Source of the DNA: Rattus norvegicus
Taxonomy: Eukaryota; Chordata; Mammalia; Rodentia; Muridae
Reading direction: 5' to 3'
Assembly: GCF_036323735.1 (NCBI RefSeq)
Contig: NC_086034.1
Span: 12,583,001 to 12,647,000, forward strand
Length of the DNA: 64,000 bases
This document shows, in pieces, positions 11,846 through 23,240 of the stretch (positions are counted from its first letter, which is position 1; every line of letters begins with the position of its first letter). Made by a program: the position numbers and the translations under genes. The notes below the pieces were generated by a model. That model was not told the DNA's origin and ran no database searches. It worked only from the letters and a program-made list of their open reading frames with translations.

Positions 11846-11871
11846 ACCAGCTAACACCAGAGACAGCAAGA

Positions 11872-13240
11872 TGGAGAGGCAAACACAAGATCACAAGCAA
11901 TGGAAATCAAGGCTATTTGGCAACATCAGAACCCAGTTCTCCCACCAAAGTAAGCCCTGGATACCCCAACACACCGGAAAAGTAAGATTCTGATTTAAAA
12001 TCACATCTCATAATGATGAGAGAAGACTTTAAGAAGTACATGAATAACTCCCTTAAAGAAATACAAGAGAAAACAACCAAACGGATAAAGGAATTGAACA
12101 AAACTATGCAGGATCTAAAAATGGAAATAGAAACAATAAAGAAATTACAAAGGGAGGTAACCCTGGAGATAAAAAAACCCAAGAAAGAGATCAAGAATCA
12201 TAGATGCAAGCATGTGATGGTTTTGCATATGCTTGGTCCAGGGAGTGGCAATATTAGAAGGTGTGGTCTTGATGGAAAAAGTGTGTCACTGTGGGGGTGG
12301 GCTTGGAGTCCTTCCTCCTGGCTACCTGAATATGCTCAGTCTGTTCCTGGCTTCTGTCAGGTGAAGACATAGAACTTGGCTCTTCCTGCAGCATGCCTGC
12401 CTGGATGCTGCCATGTTCCCGCATGGATCATAATGGACTGAATCTCTGAACCTGGAAGCCAGCCCCAATTAAATGTTGTCCTTTATAAAACTTACATTGG
12501 TCATGGTGTTGTTCACAGCAATAAGACCTTAGGGTACAAAAGTATCATCAACAGAATACAAAAGATAAAAGAGAGAATCTCTGGTGCAGAAGGTACCATA
12601 AAAAAATTAACAGAACTATCAAATAAAATGCAAAATACAAAAAGCTCCTAACTCAAAACATCCAGAAAATCCAGGACACAAAGAAAAGGCCAAACCTAAG
12701 GATAATAGGCATAGAAGAGAGCAAAGATTCCCAACTCAAAGGACAAGTAAGCACCTTCGACAATATGTTAGAAGAAAACTTCCCCAACCTAAAGAAATAG
12801 ATGACCATAAACATACAAAAAGCCTATAGAACCCCAAATAGATTGGACCAGAAAAGAAATTCCTCCTGTCACATAATAATCAAAACACCAAATGCACAAA
12901 ACAAAGAAAGAATATTAAAAGCAATAAGGGGAAAAGTCAAATAACATATAAAGGCAGACTTACCAGAATAACAAGAGACTTCTCAACAGAGACTCTAAAA
13001 GCCAGAATATACTGAGCAGGTGTCACACAGATCTTAAGATAACAAGAATGCCAGCCCAGGCAACTAACTATACACAGCAAAACTCTCAATTACCATAGGT
13101 GGTGAAACTAAGATATTCCATGACAAAACAAATTTAAACAATATCTTCTCACAAATCCAGCCCTACAAAAGATAATAGATGGAAAACTCCAACACAAGGA
13201 GGGAAACTACACCCAAGAAAAAGCAAGAAATGAATCATCT
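11872..13240 (+). pseudogene. L1 ORF1 relic, split by a nested repeat
   Basis: The frame from about 11872 gives FSHQSKPWIPQHTGK, the ORF1p N-terminal pattern, then stops. A second frame at 12013-12205 supplies the coiled coil (MMREDFKKYMNNSLKEIQEK), ending where another repeat is inserted. After 12540 the ORF1 RRM/C-terminal region resumes (tcatcaacagaatacaaaag onward) with stops and shifts. It is non-functional. Confidence 0.8.
12215..12540 (+). mobile_element. ~330 bp rodent interspersed repeat (URR1/RMER-like) nested in L1 ORF1
   Basis: It begins tgtgatggttttgcatatgc and contains agggagtggcaatattagaa, gcatgcctgcctggatgctg, and cagccccaattaaatgttgt, ending near cttagggtaca. The same ordered landmarks recur at 24.9-25.3 kb and partly at 39.74-39.99 kb. 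I recall it as URR1 (a hAT-type nonautonomous element) but the family is not certain. Confidence 0.7.
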
Positions 13241-13269
13241 TTCAACACATTCAAAAGAAGATAGTCACA

Positions 13270-14679
13270 CAAACATAATTCCACCTCTAACAGCAAAAAT
13301 AGCAGGAAGAAACAATAACTGGTCTTTAATATCTCTCAATATCAATGGACTCAATTCCCAATAAAAAGATACAGACTAACAGACTGGATATGTAAATAGG
13401 ACCCAGCATTTTGCTGCATACAGGAAATGACAAAGACAGACACTACCTCAGAATGAAAAGCTAGAAAAAATTTCTAAGCAAATGGTCCCAGGAAATAAGC
13501 TGGAGTAGTCATTTTAATATCAAATAAAATTGACTTTCAACCAAAAGTTATCAAAAAAGATGAGGAAGAACATTTCATATTCATCAAAGGAAATAATCTA
13601 CCAAGATGACATCTCAATCCTAAATATTTATGTCTCACATTCATTAAAAAAAAAGCTTTACTGAAGTTCAAAACATACACTAAACCTCACACAGTAACAG
13701 CTGGAGACTTCAGTACCCCCCTCTCTCCAATGGACAGATCATGGAATCAGAAACTAAACGGGACACAGTGAAACTAACAGAAGTCATGAACCAAGTGGAT
13801 TTAACAGACATCTAAAGAACATTTCATCCTAAAACAAAAGAATATGCCTTCTTCTCAGTACCTCATGGTACCTTCTCCAAAACTGACCATAGAATCAGTG
13901 GCTGAAAAGGCCTCAACAGATATAAGAAAATTGAACTAATCCCATGCATCCTATCATCTCACCATGGACTAAGGCTGGTCTTCGATAACAACAAAAATGA
14001 AAGCCCATGTACACATGGAAGCTAAACAACTCTCTAGTCAATAATAATGTGGTCAGGGAAGAAATAAAGAAAGAAATTAAAAACTTTTTAGAATTTAATG
14101 AAAATGAAGGCACAACATAGCCAAACTTATAGGACAAAATGCAAACAGAGTTAAAAGGAAAGCTCATAGCTTTGAATGCCTACAAAAAGAAACTGTAGGG
14201 ACCATACACTAACACCTAAGAGAGTTTGACAGCACACATGAAAGCTCTAGAACAAAAAGAATCAAATACAACCAAGAGGAGTAGAAGGCAGGAAATAATT
14301 AAACTCAGACCTGAAACCAAGTAGAAACAAAAAGAACTATACAAAGAATCAACAAAACCAGGAACTAGTTCTTTGAGAAAATCAACAAGATAGATAAAGC
14401 CTTAGCCATACTAACCAGAGGGCACAGAGACAGTATCCAAATTAACAAAATTAGAAATGAAAAGGTAGACATAAAAACAGAAACTGAGAAATTTCAAAAA
14501 ATTATCAGATCCTACTACAAAAGCCTATACTCAACAATACTGGAAAATCTGGATGAAATTGACAATTCTCTAGACAGATACCAGGTACCAATGTTAAATC
14601 AGGATCAGATAAACCATCTAAACAGTTCCATAACTTCTATTTCTAAAGAAATAGAAGCAGTCACCAAAAGTCTCCCAAC

Positions 14680-14717
<38 letters not shown>

Positions 14718-16800
14718 CAGGACCAGATGGGTTCAGTGCAGAATTCTACCAACCCAACAAAGAAAGAGAACTTCAGACCAAATTCCCTTATGAATATTGA
14801 TGTAAAAATATTCAATAAAATTCTCGCAAGCTGAATCCAAGAACACATCAAAATTATTATCCATCAGGATCAAGTAGGCTCCATCCCAGGAATGCAGGGA
14901 TGGTTTGATATATGAAAATCTATCAATATAACCCTCTATATAAACAAACTCAAAGAAAAATCACATGGTCATCTCATTAGATGCTCAAGGCATTTGATGC
15001 TCATTAGATGTCAAAGGCATTTGACAAAACACAGCATCCCCTCATGTTAAAAGTGTTTAAGAGATCAAGAATCCAAGGTCCTTCCTAAACATAATAAAAG
15101 CAATATACAACAAACCATAAGCCAATATCAAATTAAATGGAGAGATAGTTGAAGCAATCCCAATAAAGCCAGAGACAGGACAAGCCTTCCCCCTCTCTTC
15201 CTATCTATTCAATATAGTACTCAAAGTTCTAGCTAGAGCAATTAGACAACTAAAGGAGATCAAGGGGATGCAAATTAGAAAAGAAACCAAGGTATCACTA
15301 TTTGTAAATGATGTGATAGTATACATAAGCAACCCCCAAAATTCTACCAGAGAACTTCTACAGCTGATAAACAACTTCAGCAAAGGAGCTGGATATAACA
15401 TTAACTCAAAGAAATCAGGAGCCTTCCTTTATACAACTAATAAATAGGCTGAGAAAGAAATTAGGGAAACAAAAGCCTTTACAATATCCACAAATAGAAT
15501 AAAATATCTTGGTAAAATAACTCTTACAAAGCAAGTGAAAGATCTGTATGACAAGAACTTCAAATCCCTGAAAGAAGAAATCGAAGAAGGACTCATAAGA
15601 TGGAAAGATCTCCCATACTCATGTTTTGGTAGGATTAACTTAGTAAAAATGACATCCCAGCAAAACAATCTACAGGTTCAACACAATCCCCATCAAGATT
15701 CCAACACAGTTCTTCATAGAAATGGAAAGAGCAATTCTCATTTTTATATAGAAAAATTCAGGATAATGAAAACAATTCTTAAAAAGAAAAGAACTTCTAA
15801 GGGAATCACCACCCCTGACCTCAAACTGTACTACAGAGCAATAGTGATATAAAAAAAAATGCTGCATGGTATTCATACATAGGTACATAGATAGGCAGGT
15901 TGATCAATGGAATCGAATTAAAGAGCCAGAAATAAGCCCACACACTTACGGATACCTGATCTTCAACAAAGAAGCCAAAAACATATAATGGGGGAAAAAA
16001 GAAAGCATCTTCAAAAATGGTGCTGGTCCACATGGTAGTCTGTATGTAGGAAAATAAAAATAGATCCATATTTGTCACCTTGCACAGAGCTCAAGTCCAA
16101 GTGGATCAAGAACCTCAACAAAAACTAGATACAGTGAATTTAATAGAAGAGAAAGTAGAAAGAACCTCCAAAACCCCAAATAACCCAATTTTAAATGAGG
16201 TGCAGAGCTAAACGAAGAATTCTCAACTGAGGAATATCAAATGGCCAAGAAGATCCTAAAGAAATGTTCAACATCTTTAGTCATCAAGAAAATGCAAATC
16301 AAAATGATTCTGAGATTCTAACTTACACAAATCAGAATGGCTAATATAAAGAACTCAAGCAACTGTAGATACTAGAGAGGATGTGGAGAAAGAGAAACAC
16401 TCCTCCATTGCTGGTGGGATTGCAAGCTGGTACAACCACTCTGGAAATCACTTTGGCGGATCCTCATCAAATTGGAAATAGTTCTACCTGAACACCCAGC
16501 TATGCCACTGCTGGACATATATCCAAAAGAAATTCCAACATATAACAAGAACATGTGCTAAGAACTAAGTTCTTAGCAGCCTTATTTAGAATAGCAAGAA
16601 GCTGAGAATAACCCAGATGTCCCTCAACAGAAGAATGGATACAGAAAATGTGGTTCATTTACACAATGGAATATTCAACTCTTGAAAACAACTTCACGAA
16701 TTTTGCAGGCAAATGGGTGGAACTAGAAAATATCCTGAGTGTGGTAACACAGACCCAAAACAACACACATGGTATGTACTCACTGATAAGTAGATATTAG
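13270..16800 (+). pseudogene. L1 ORF2 relic (endonuclease and reverse transcriptase), RT active site lost
   Basis: Endonuclease start SLNINGLNSQ (about 13330), then RT segments including SSGPDGFSAEFYQ (14720s) and LYDKNFKSLKEEI (15540s), up to the C-terminal SLISRY stop. The catalytic FADD of RT reads F-V-N-D at 15301-15312, so a metal-binding Asp is replaced by Asn. Multiple stops and frameshifts are present. Confidence 0.85.
14681..14714 (+). repeat. 34-A homopolymer inside L1 ORF2
   Basis: An uninterrupted run of 34 A lies between SLPT and the SGPDG region. The antisense L1 copy has only short A runs at the matching place (aaaccaaaatgagccc), so this one has expanded. It is not a poly(A) tail. 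Confidence 0.95.
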
Positions 16801-17859
16801 CCCAAAAGCACGGAATACCCACAATACAATGAAGCTTAACAAAAAGGAAGGCCAAAGTGTGTGGATGCTTCAATGCCACTTTGAAGAGGCAACAAAATAA
16901 TCACTGGAGGCAGAGGAAGTGAGGGTTCTGGGTGGGAAAGGGAAAGAGGAAGTAAAAGGGCAGAGGGACAGGTTCAGGTATTAGAAAAGATTGGGGAAAA
17001 GTCCAGAGGGTCAAGAGAATGAATAGAAATATGTAGCAGTCAGAGATGGGGAATGGAGGGAACCACTTGAAAGTCCCAGACATCAGGGATGTGAGAGGAT
17101 AGCAAGACCCAAAGGGAATGACATTAGCTGAAATACCCAACACGGGGAGATAGAACCTGAAGAGACTGCCTCCAGTAGAAAAGCATGGCCCCCACTTGAG
17201 GGAAGGGGTCACTCATCTCGAAAATTTTAACCCAGAATTGTTCCTGTCTAAAAGAAATGCAGGGACAAAATATGGAGCAAAGATTGAAGGAAAAGCCATC
17301 CAGAAACTGCCCCACCTTGGGATCGAACCCGTCTGTAAACACCAAAGCCCAATACTATTGCTGATGCCAAGAAGAGGCACGGATAGCACCTGACCAAGAC
17401 AAATGCAGACAACTACTGGACTGAGTCCAGGGACCCTAACGGAAGAGATAGGGAAGGACTGAAGGAACTTAAGGGGATTGCAACTCCATAGGAAGAAAAA
17501 CAGTATCAACTAATGGGACCCCTCAGAACTCCCAGGGACTAAACCACCAACCATAGAGTACACATGGGTGGGTCCATGGCTCCAGCTACATGTGTAGCAG
17601 AGGATGGCCTTATGTGGCACCAGTGGGAGGGGAGGCACTTGGTCCTGTGGAGGCTTATTGCCCCAACAAAGGTAGATGCTAGAGGGGTGAGCAGGAACAG
17701 GAGGCTACTCTCTTAAAGACAAAGGGGAGGAGGGTTGGGATGGGGGAGTTGCTGAGGGGAAACCAGGAAGTGGAACAAAATTTGAAATGTAAACAAATAA
17801 AATAATCAATTAAAAAATACTGAAGAAGCAGAAGCAGGAGGGTAGCAACTTCAAGCATA

Positions 17860-18002
17860 TTTAAAAGGCTTATCTGCAACCCCAACACTGATAGGAATGA
17901 AGAGGAAGAGATAGTTGGATGCCTGAAACTTGTTGGCCAGGTAGCCTAGCCAACTTAATGAACCCAGGATTCCATTAGATATCCTGTCTCAAAACAAAGA
18001 AT
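17860..18002 (+). mobile_element. B1/B4-related SINE fragment
   Basis: Landmarks gcaaccccaacactgatagg, gttggccaggtagcctagcc and atatcctgtctcaaaaca match the B1 right part, highly diverged. Confidence 0.5.
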
Positions 18003-18084
18003 TCTGGATACAGGACAGAATTCAAACTGGAACTTAGCTTCAGTTTTCTTCCCCCCTGGCTACCATTCACAGGGTGTTTTTTAT

Positions 18085-18300
18085 AATTTAAAACCTATTT
18101 TACATGTATGTGTCTGTACTTATATTCTGTATGTGTACCATGTACGTGCAGTGCCTATGGAGGACAGGAAACGTATCAGATGCACTTGAATAAAATCAGA
18201 GGAAACTGTGTGCTACCCAGTATGACAGCTGGGAGTCAAACTAGCGTCCTAGGCAAACCCAAAAATGCTGATAACTACTGAACCATCACCACAGTCATAC
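18085..18300 (-). mobile_element. B3-type SINE, antisense
   Basis: The plus strand shows gtgtaccatgtacgtgcagt, gcctatggaggacaggaaac and ctgaaccatcaccacagtc, the reverse of a B3 core and head. Confidence 0.65.
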
Positions 18301-18822
18301 TTATTTAATGTATCAGTTTAAAAATGAACCCAGAAGCCGGGGTGGACTTTAATGTTGAAGCACTCATTCATTCATTCATTCATTTTTAATGATGGTCTTT
18401 TCATTAACCTGACCCTGGGTCAGCTGGTTAAACACTTTTCATCTACTCTCTACCTCTCCTAAAGAGAATCAAGCACACACTACTGAAGGTTTAAAGAGAA
18501 ACATAAAACAATTGCACTACAGGAAATGATGTGGGGAGAGGGAATAAGCGTACAGGAAGAGTAAATCAATAAGGTCCCAAAAGCACCAACTACAAAAGAA
18601 GCAATTACCAGATGAGACCCGATTAAAACTAGGGACGCAGCTCTAAGAGAATGGCAATTTAAAAATAGAAAATATTTGCAATCTACAGATGTAGTTTGAG
18701 AGACGATGAGATTCAGAATCTGTTAAAAAAAATTCAAGTGAAGGTTCTTTGCAGGTCTATCACAAACAAGCTAGACATGTGCCCAATAAACACATGGGGA
18801 TGGATTATGCTTCACCAGTCAT
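18301..18822. other. Unassigned DNA with (ATTC)n
   Basis: A short (ATTC)n microsatellite sits at 18362-18385. The rest is single-copy and AT-rich, with no recognisable gene. Confidence 0.5.
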
Positions 18823-18826
18823 TAAA

Positions 18827-19090
18827 AAATTGTATAAACAATGAATAGCCTAGTAAGAGCACCAGTGGAAGGGGAAGCCCTTGGTCCTGCCAAGACTGAA
18901 CCCCCAGTTAACAGGATTATTGGGGGGAGGGTGGTAATGGGGGGAGGATGGGGAGGGGAACACCCATATAAAAGGGGAGGGGGAGGGGTTAGGGGGATGT
19001 TGACCTGGAAACCGGGAAGGGGAATAACAATCAAAATGTAAATAAGAAATACTCAAGTTAATAAAGATGAAAAAAAAAAGAAATTGTATA
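18827..19090 (+). mobile_element. Short recent L1 3'UTR insertion with target-site duplication
   Basis: The 3'UTR fragment (about 18839-19080) is bracketed by aaattgtata at 18827-18836 and 19081-19090. It carries a G-rich stretch, ggaaaccgggaaggggaata, an A-rich tail and AATAAAG. It matches the 3' end of the L1 at 26387-27134. It is heavily 5'-truncated. Confidence 0.85.
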
Positions 19091-19785
19091 CAAAAACCAC
19101 AATGTACTATCATCGTGCACCCACACCCACCAGAATGTCTAAACTTAAAAAGGCTGACGGCAGCTCCAAGCTTTGTTAAGTATGACAGTTGGAACACTCA
19201 TATATGTTTAAATAAAATATGGTTCAATAGATTCGCACACTGGGATAACACTTGGCTTCTTTTGAAACATAAGTATTTATGTGAGCTTACATAGGAAGAA
19301 ATCCCATTCATGTTTTAGTTGAAAGAAGGAAAAGGATGAATGGTATGGTTTGCAGAGATATTTTATGACAGAGAAGGATACAAATGTATTCCTTATATAC
19401 ATTATATAATTATATAATTTATAAATTTAAATTATATATAAATAATGTATATACATTAATATACTTTAATAATATAGACATTTTATAAAACAGCCACAAG
19501 ATAATATAAGTACCATTTTGATGCTGAGGATAAGGGTCTGATATTGTATCTTATAGTATTTGAATTTATCATGCTTGCAGACTGATAAACATATTTTACA
19601 TATTTATATACATATTTAGGTACACTACACAGTCACACATGTGCTCACATGAACACACATACATCTATTCACCCCAGAGAGGGAACCCACACAGACCAAA
19701 GTAACAACTGCTTTGAAGTGAATCTTGGTGAACCAGCTAGTTTTTAATTGGGGTTCCTAATAAGAGCATCAGGGTTCCTAGCCTG
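19091..19785. other. Unassigned DNA with an AT-rich low-complexity block
   Basis: 19394-19490 is almost pure A/T with TATA-type repeats. Nothing else is recognised. Confidence 0.45.
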
Positions 19786-19789
19786 ATCA

Positions 19790-20352
19790 GGGATAGGACA
19801 AACGCAGCTGGATCACAGAAAAGCCCAACCAGCATGAGATGAGTCATGAAAGCGGCAACTGGGGAGCTCTCTGGCTTGCAGGCAGCTAAGAAACAGAGAT
19901 GCTCAGGCCCCTGGATGGAACAGCCTGACTCCATCTTAAAATTGAAAGCCGTGTAATTATAAGGTGGTAATATGCCCATTCGTGTATTCTGTAAAACTTA
20001 AGTTTGACCATGTCTTGGCCCATTTTCTGGAATTGGACATGTTGTAAACCCTGTGGAACTTGACTCACAGTCTGACCATACAACCCTGACATCTACATCC
20101 TTAAAATAATCTGTCAAATGATTTTGAGATGTTCTACCCAGCTTCTACAGAACCATAATTCCCCCTGAAAATCCTCCAACCCTTGGAAATCCCCCATCCA
20201 TGCAGTTTTGGGTGGTTATAAAGGCCCCATTTTCCCTATGTCCTCGCAGATCCCACATTTAGGGATAGGCAGTTGCCATTTCTGCTGAATTGTGTAGGTT
20301 TAATAAAGCTTGCTATAAAGTTGTCTTTACTCTCATTCGGTGAGATTAACAA
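19790..20352 (+). mobile_element. ERV1-like solo LTR
   Basis: It holds gcctgactccatctta (U3-like), ggtggttataaaggccccat with TATAAA near 20218, gtcctcgcagatccc, and AATAAAGC at about 20303, then a short U5-like end at gagattaaca. The order and spacing of TATA box and poly(A) signal match gammaretroviral-type LTRs. No primer-binding site or genes follow. The ends are estimates. Confidence 0.65.
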
Positions 20353-21302
20353 TTTCCTCAGATAGCTCCCCTGGTCTCCTCCTCCTGCACTTGTTCACAC
20401 AATCCTGCGGGCCCTCCTGAGTTTTATAAATTTGGTTTTTCAGGAAGTTTGTTTACTTCTTGAGTCTGTGAACACAGTTCCCTCCTGAAGGGAATATTTT
20501 CATTCCCTGCAAACTGCTCTCCCGCACTCCTCCATGCCCTGACTAAGACAGAGCTGCCAGACCAAAGGCCATCTTCCCTGAGGACAGACAGACAGACTTT
20601 CTCTCTCCAGCATTAACATACCCAAGGATAAGGCTATCACAGGGAGGGAAATAGCCTGATTCCCTGATACTAAGTTTGCCAAGGTCAATCTGTAAATGAT
20701 AGAGGCTCCAAATTATTAAGAATTACATTTTGTTTTAGTTTTATCAACATTTTCTTACAGCTATCTAAGCACAGATCAGTCTGGCCAACTCAGCCGGATA
20801 TGAAGTCCTAATATGTTTCCAGGCTCCAAGCCAGGGCATTTCTACGGCTGACTTCTCCGAACTCACAGTCCAGCTATCTCTTAAATGCAAGGGGCTGTCC
20901 TCCTTCCATTTAAGAACGTGAACCTTGCTCTTGTCCTCTGCGTGTGGGTTGACTGTCACAGGTGCTCTTGCTCTGAAAGCAGAGAAGCAGCAGCAACCAC
21001 CCTTCCCAAGCCAACAGACCTTCTTACGTGTCCAGTGAATTGCCACTCAGCAACCAGATGACTCAGCAAACCGACTTCCAGCAGATTAACTCCTTATAAG
21101 TTGACATTCAGCAAATTAGCCATTCAATAAATTAGCTTTCATTGAATTGGCCTAGATCCATGTGCGACCTGAATTCTCAAGTAATATTTTAATCAGAGTT
21201 ATTAACTGAGAGCAAAGAAACACATTTTCTCATACTCTAAGAAAACTAAGGCTCACTGGCTATTAATTAGTGTGTATCAAATTCTCTTCCTCTCTCCCTC
21301 CC

Positions 21303-21305
<3 letters not shown>
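20353..21305. other. Unassigned single-copy DNA
   Basis: No repeat or coding signature was recognised. Frames of 60-90 codons here overlap one another on both strands. Confidence 0.45.
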
Positions 21306-21357
<52 letters not shown>

Positions 21358-21370
21358 CCTCTCTCTCTTT
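21306..21370. repeat. (CT)n polypyrimidine microsatellite
   Basis: About 65 bp of CT with single CTTT and CCCT interruptions. Confidence 0.95.
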
Positions 21371-22589
21371 TAGCTGCTACACTACAGCCACCAGAATCTG
21401 CTCATAATGACCCAGTAGTGCTCAAGAGAAGGGGAGGTAAAGAAGATAGAATGAAGCCACCTGGACACTTGCCACCAAGAAACAGGAGATTACAGAAGCC
21501 TGAATATACTCAAGTTGGTTACTAAAAACAAAATTACTTAGTTGAGAGGCAAGTTCAATGGTTTCAGAGAACTGGGCCCGATGAGATTACAAGTCAACTT
21601 TAAGTCCTCACCAAGGACAGGTACTATTCTAAATCTGTGCATCAAACCTACAATATAAGAAGTCAAACATTGTACCCATAAGGATTTGTTCCAACATCCT
21701 CTCCGTATTCAAACCCCAGGATGCTCCAGGTCTTTATGAAACAGCATGGTATCAACATGTAACCAGACAGGACCTTCAGGATATCTTGTCTTTTCTCTAA
21801 ATCTTTACTAACGTCTAATAAAACATAAAAGATATGCTAGTTGTTATACAATTTTGTTTAGAGAGTGATGATAAGAAATGATAAAAGTACGGAAATTTTT
21901 TCCGACAATTTTTTAATCCTTGACTAGTTGGATCTGAGTGCTGAATCCATGGCTGCAATGGACTGACTGTACTATTAGGACGACAACCCATAAGAGAAAA
22001 CCAAGAACAGAGCAATGGAGTGATTGTCCCAGTGTGACTGAATGGCCTTTAAAGCTCCAGTTCATGTACTCTCTGGTAATGGTCAAAACTTGATCTTGCT
22101 TCAGCTGCTGGGTCACAGAGATGGGTCAGAGCTGGAGTTCAAGAGTGGAAGAAAGCTAGGGAAAGAGTAGGAAGTCAGAAGGGAATCAGGTCTAAGCTGA
22201 GCAGATACTAAATGTCCTGAACTCTTACCCTATGCAAAAGACTGACTCCTGGTTCATGGAACAGGAACTGGAAATGGTAAGCCAGGTCAGGGCATGTGTC
22301 TACACAGTGGTGAAACCAGGCTTAGAATATAGGTCGTCTGACTCCATAGCCCACAGAAATGGAGCACATATATACGGTCAAATACAAAGAGGAGAAGATG
22401 AAGACAGGGATCTTCTGCAATGACTAACTCCACCAAAAATAAGACCTCTTTTTCCCAAAGCAATGACTGCCAATCATCTAATTCTTACAAGTGACTCCCA
22501 AGCAGGGCATGACAGGCAGGCAATGCTATCTCTAAGCTGCCAGGCACTTGCAGCCATCCCCTCACACCCTCCCAGCTGTCACACCCAGC
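21371..22589. other. Unassigned single-copy DNA
   Basis: No gene or repeat family was recognised. GC is moderate near 22.2-22.6 kb. Confidence 0.45.
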
Positions 22590-22599
22590 TCACCAAGCC

Positions 22600-22830
22600 A
22601 TTTAATTTGGTAGAGCAAACGTTGGTTATCTGTTAGAATGCTTATCAAATGTCAATTAGTACTGTGTGGTAATTGATGTCTAATTAACACGCCAATGATG
22701 CTGTTGGGTGTCAATTAAATGCCTAAATGGTCCTTTCTGTTTTATTGCACCAGGACAGTAATTGTATATTTCTCAGTTCAGTAACTTTGGAGTGAATTTT
22801 ATTGTAAGCCTTTTGGAATATGGAAAGCCG
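22600..22830. promoter_or_regulatory. Candidate developmental enhancer: clustered homeodomain core sites
   Basis: Five TAAT-type homeodomain cores lie within 112 bp: caattag 22653-22659, taattga 22670-22676, ctaattaac 22680-22688, caattaaa 22712-22719 and taattg 22759-22764. The sequence is repeat-free. Such AT-rich clusters are typical of conserved noncoding enhancers in gene deserts. Function and conservation are inference. Confidence 0.35.
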
Positions 22831-22974
22831 GAGAGAACTTGAGGGTAGATATTTAATTGATGTGATGCTTTAGTATTGAAAAATCCTAACTTATGTTCAG
22901 TACCTTACTGAGAAAATTAACTGTTCATTTCTGAAAAGTCAAAAGCATAAGGTATGTATATATTAACTGTATTC

Positions 22975-23240
22975 TTAGAGATTTTCATACATATAAACAA
23001 TACAATTTTACATATCCACCCTTCTCTTCTTTCTCTAACTCCTTCAGGTTTCCCCTAATGCATCCACTACCAAAATCCATGCCTACTTTTAACTTCTTTT
23101 TACATTGACCCACTAAGTCCAACTAGTTCTACCCATATGTGCTTAGGTGTGGTGCTGTGCATGGTAGCAGCAGTAAGCTTCCAGTAGCCACACCCTCCAA
23201 GAACAATTCTCCCTCCCCTGGTAGATTCCAGAGGTGAGCA
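22975..23240 (-). mobile_element. L1 fragment, antisense
   Basis: The plus strand reads cacccttctcttctttctc, agtccaactagttctaccca and gtgcttaggtgtggtgctgt, the reverse-strand pattern of rodent L1 (Lx-like) sequence. Confidence 0.55.

Larger units (their letters stand above)
11440..17818 (+). mobile_element. Near full-length but dead rodent L1
   Basis: In order: 5'UTR with two monomer-like units, ORF1 relic, spacer, ORF2 relic ending TAG at 16798-16800, and a ~1 kb 3'UTR with a purine-rich stretch ending in an A/T-rich tail. ORF1 holds a nested repeat (12215-12540), ORF2 a 34-A expansion, many stops and a mutated RT active site. Internal deletions are present around 16.0-16.3 kb. It cannot encode functional proteins. 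Confidence 0.9.
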
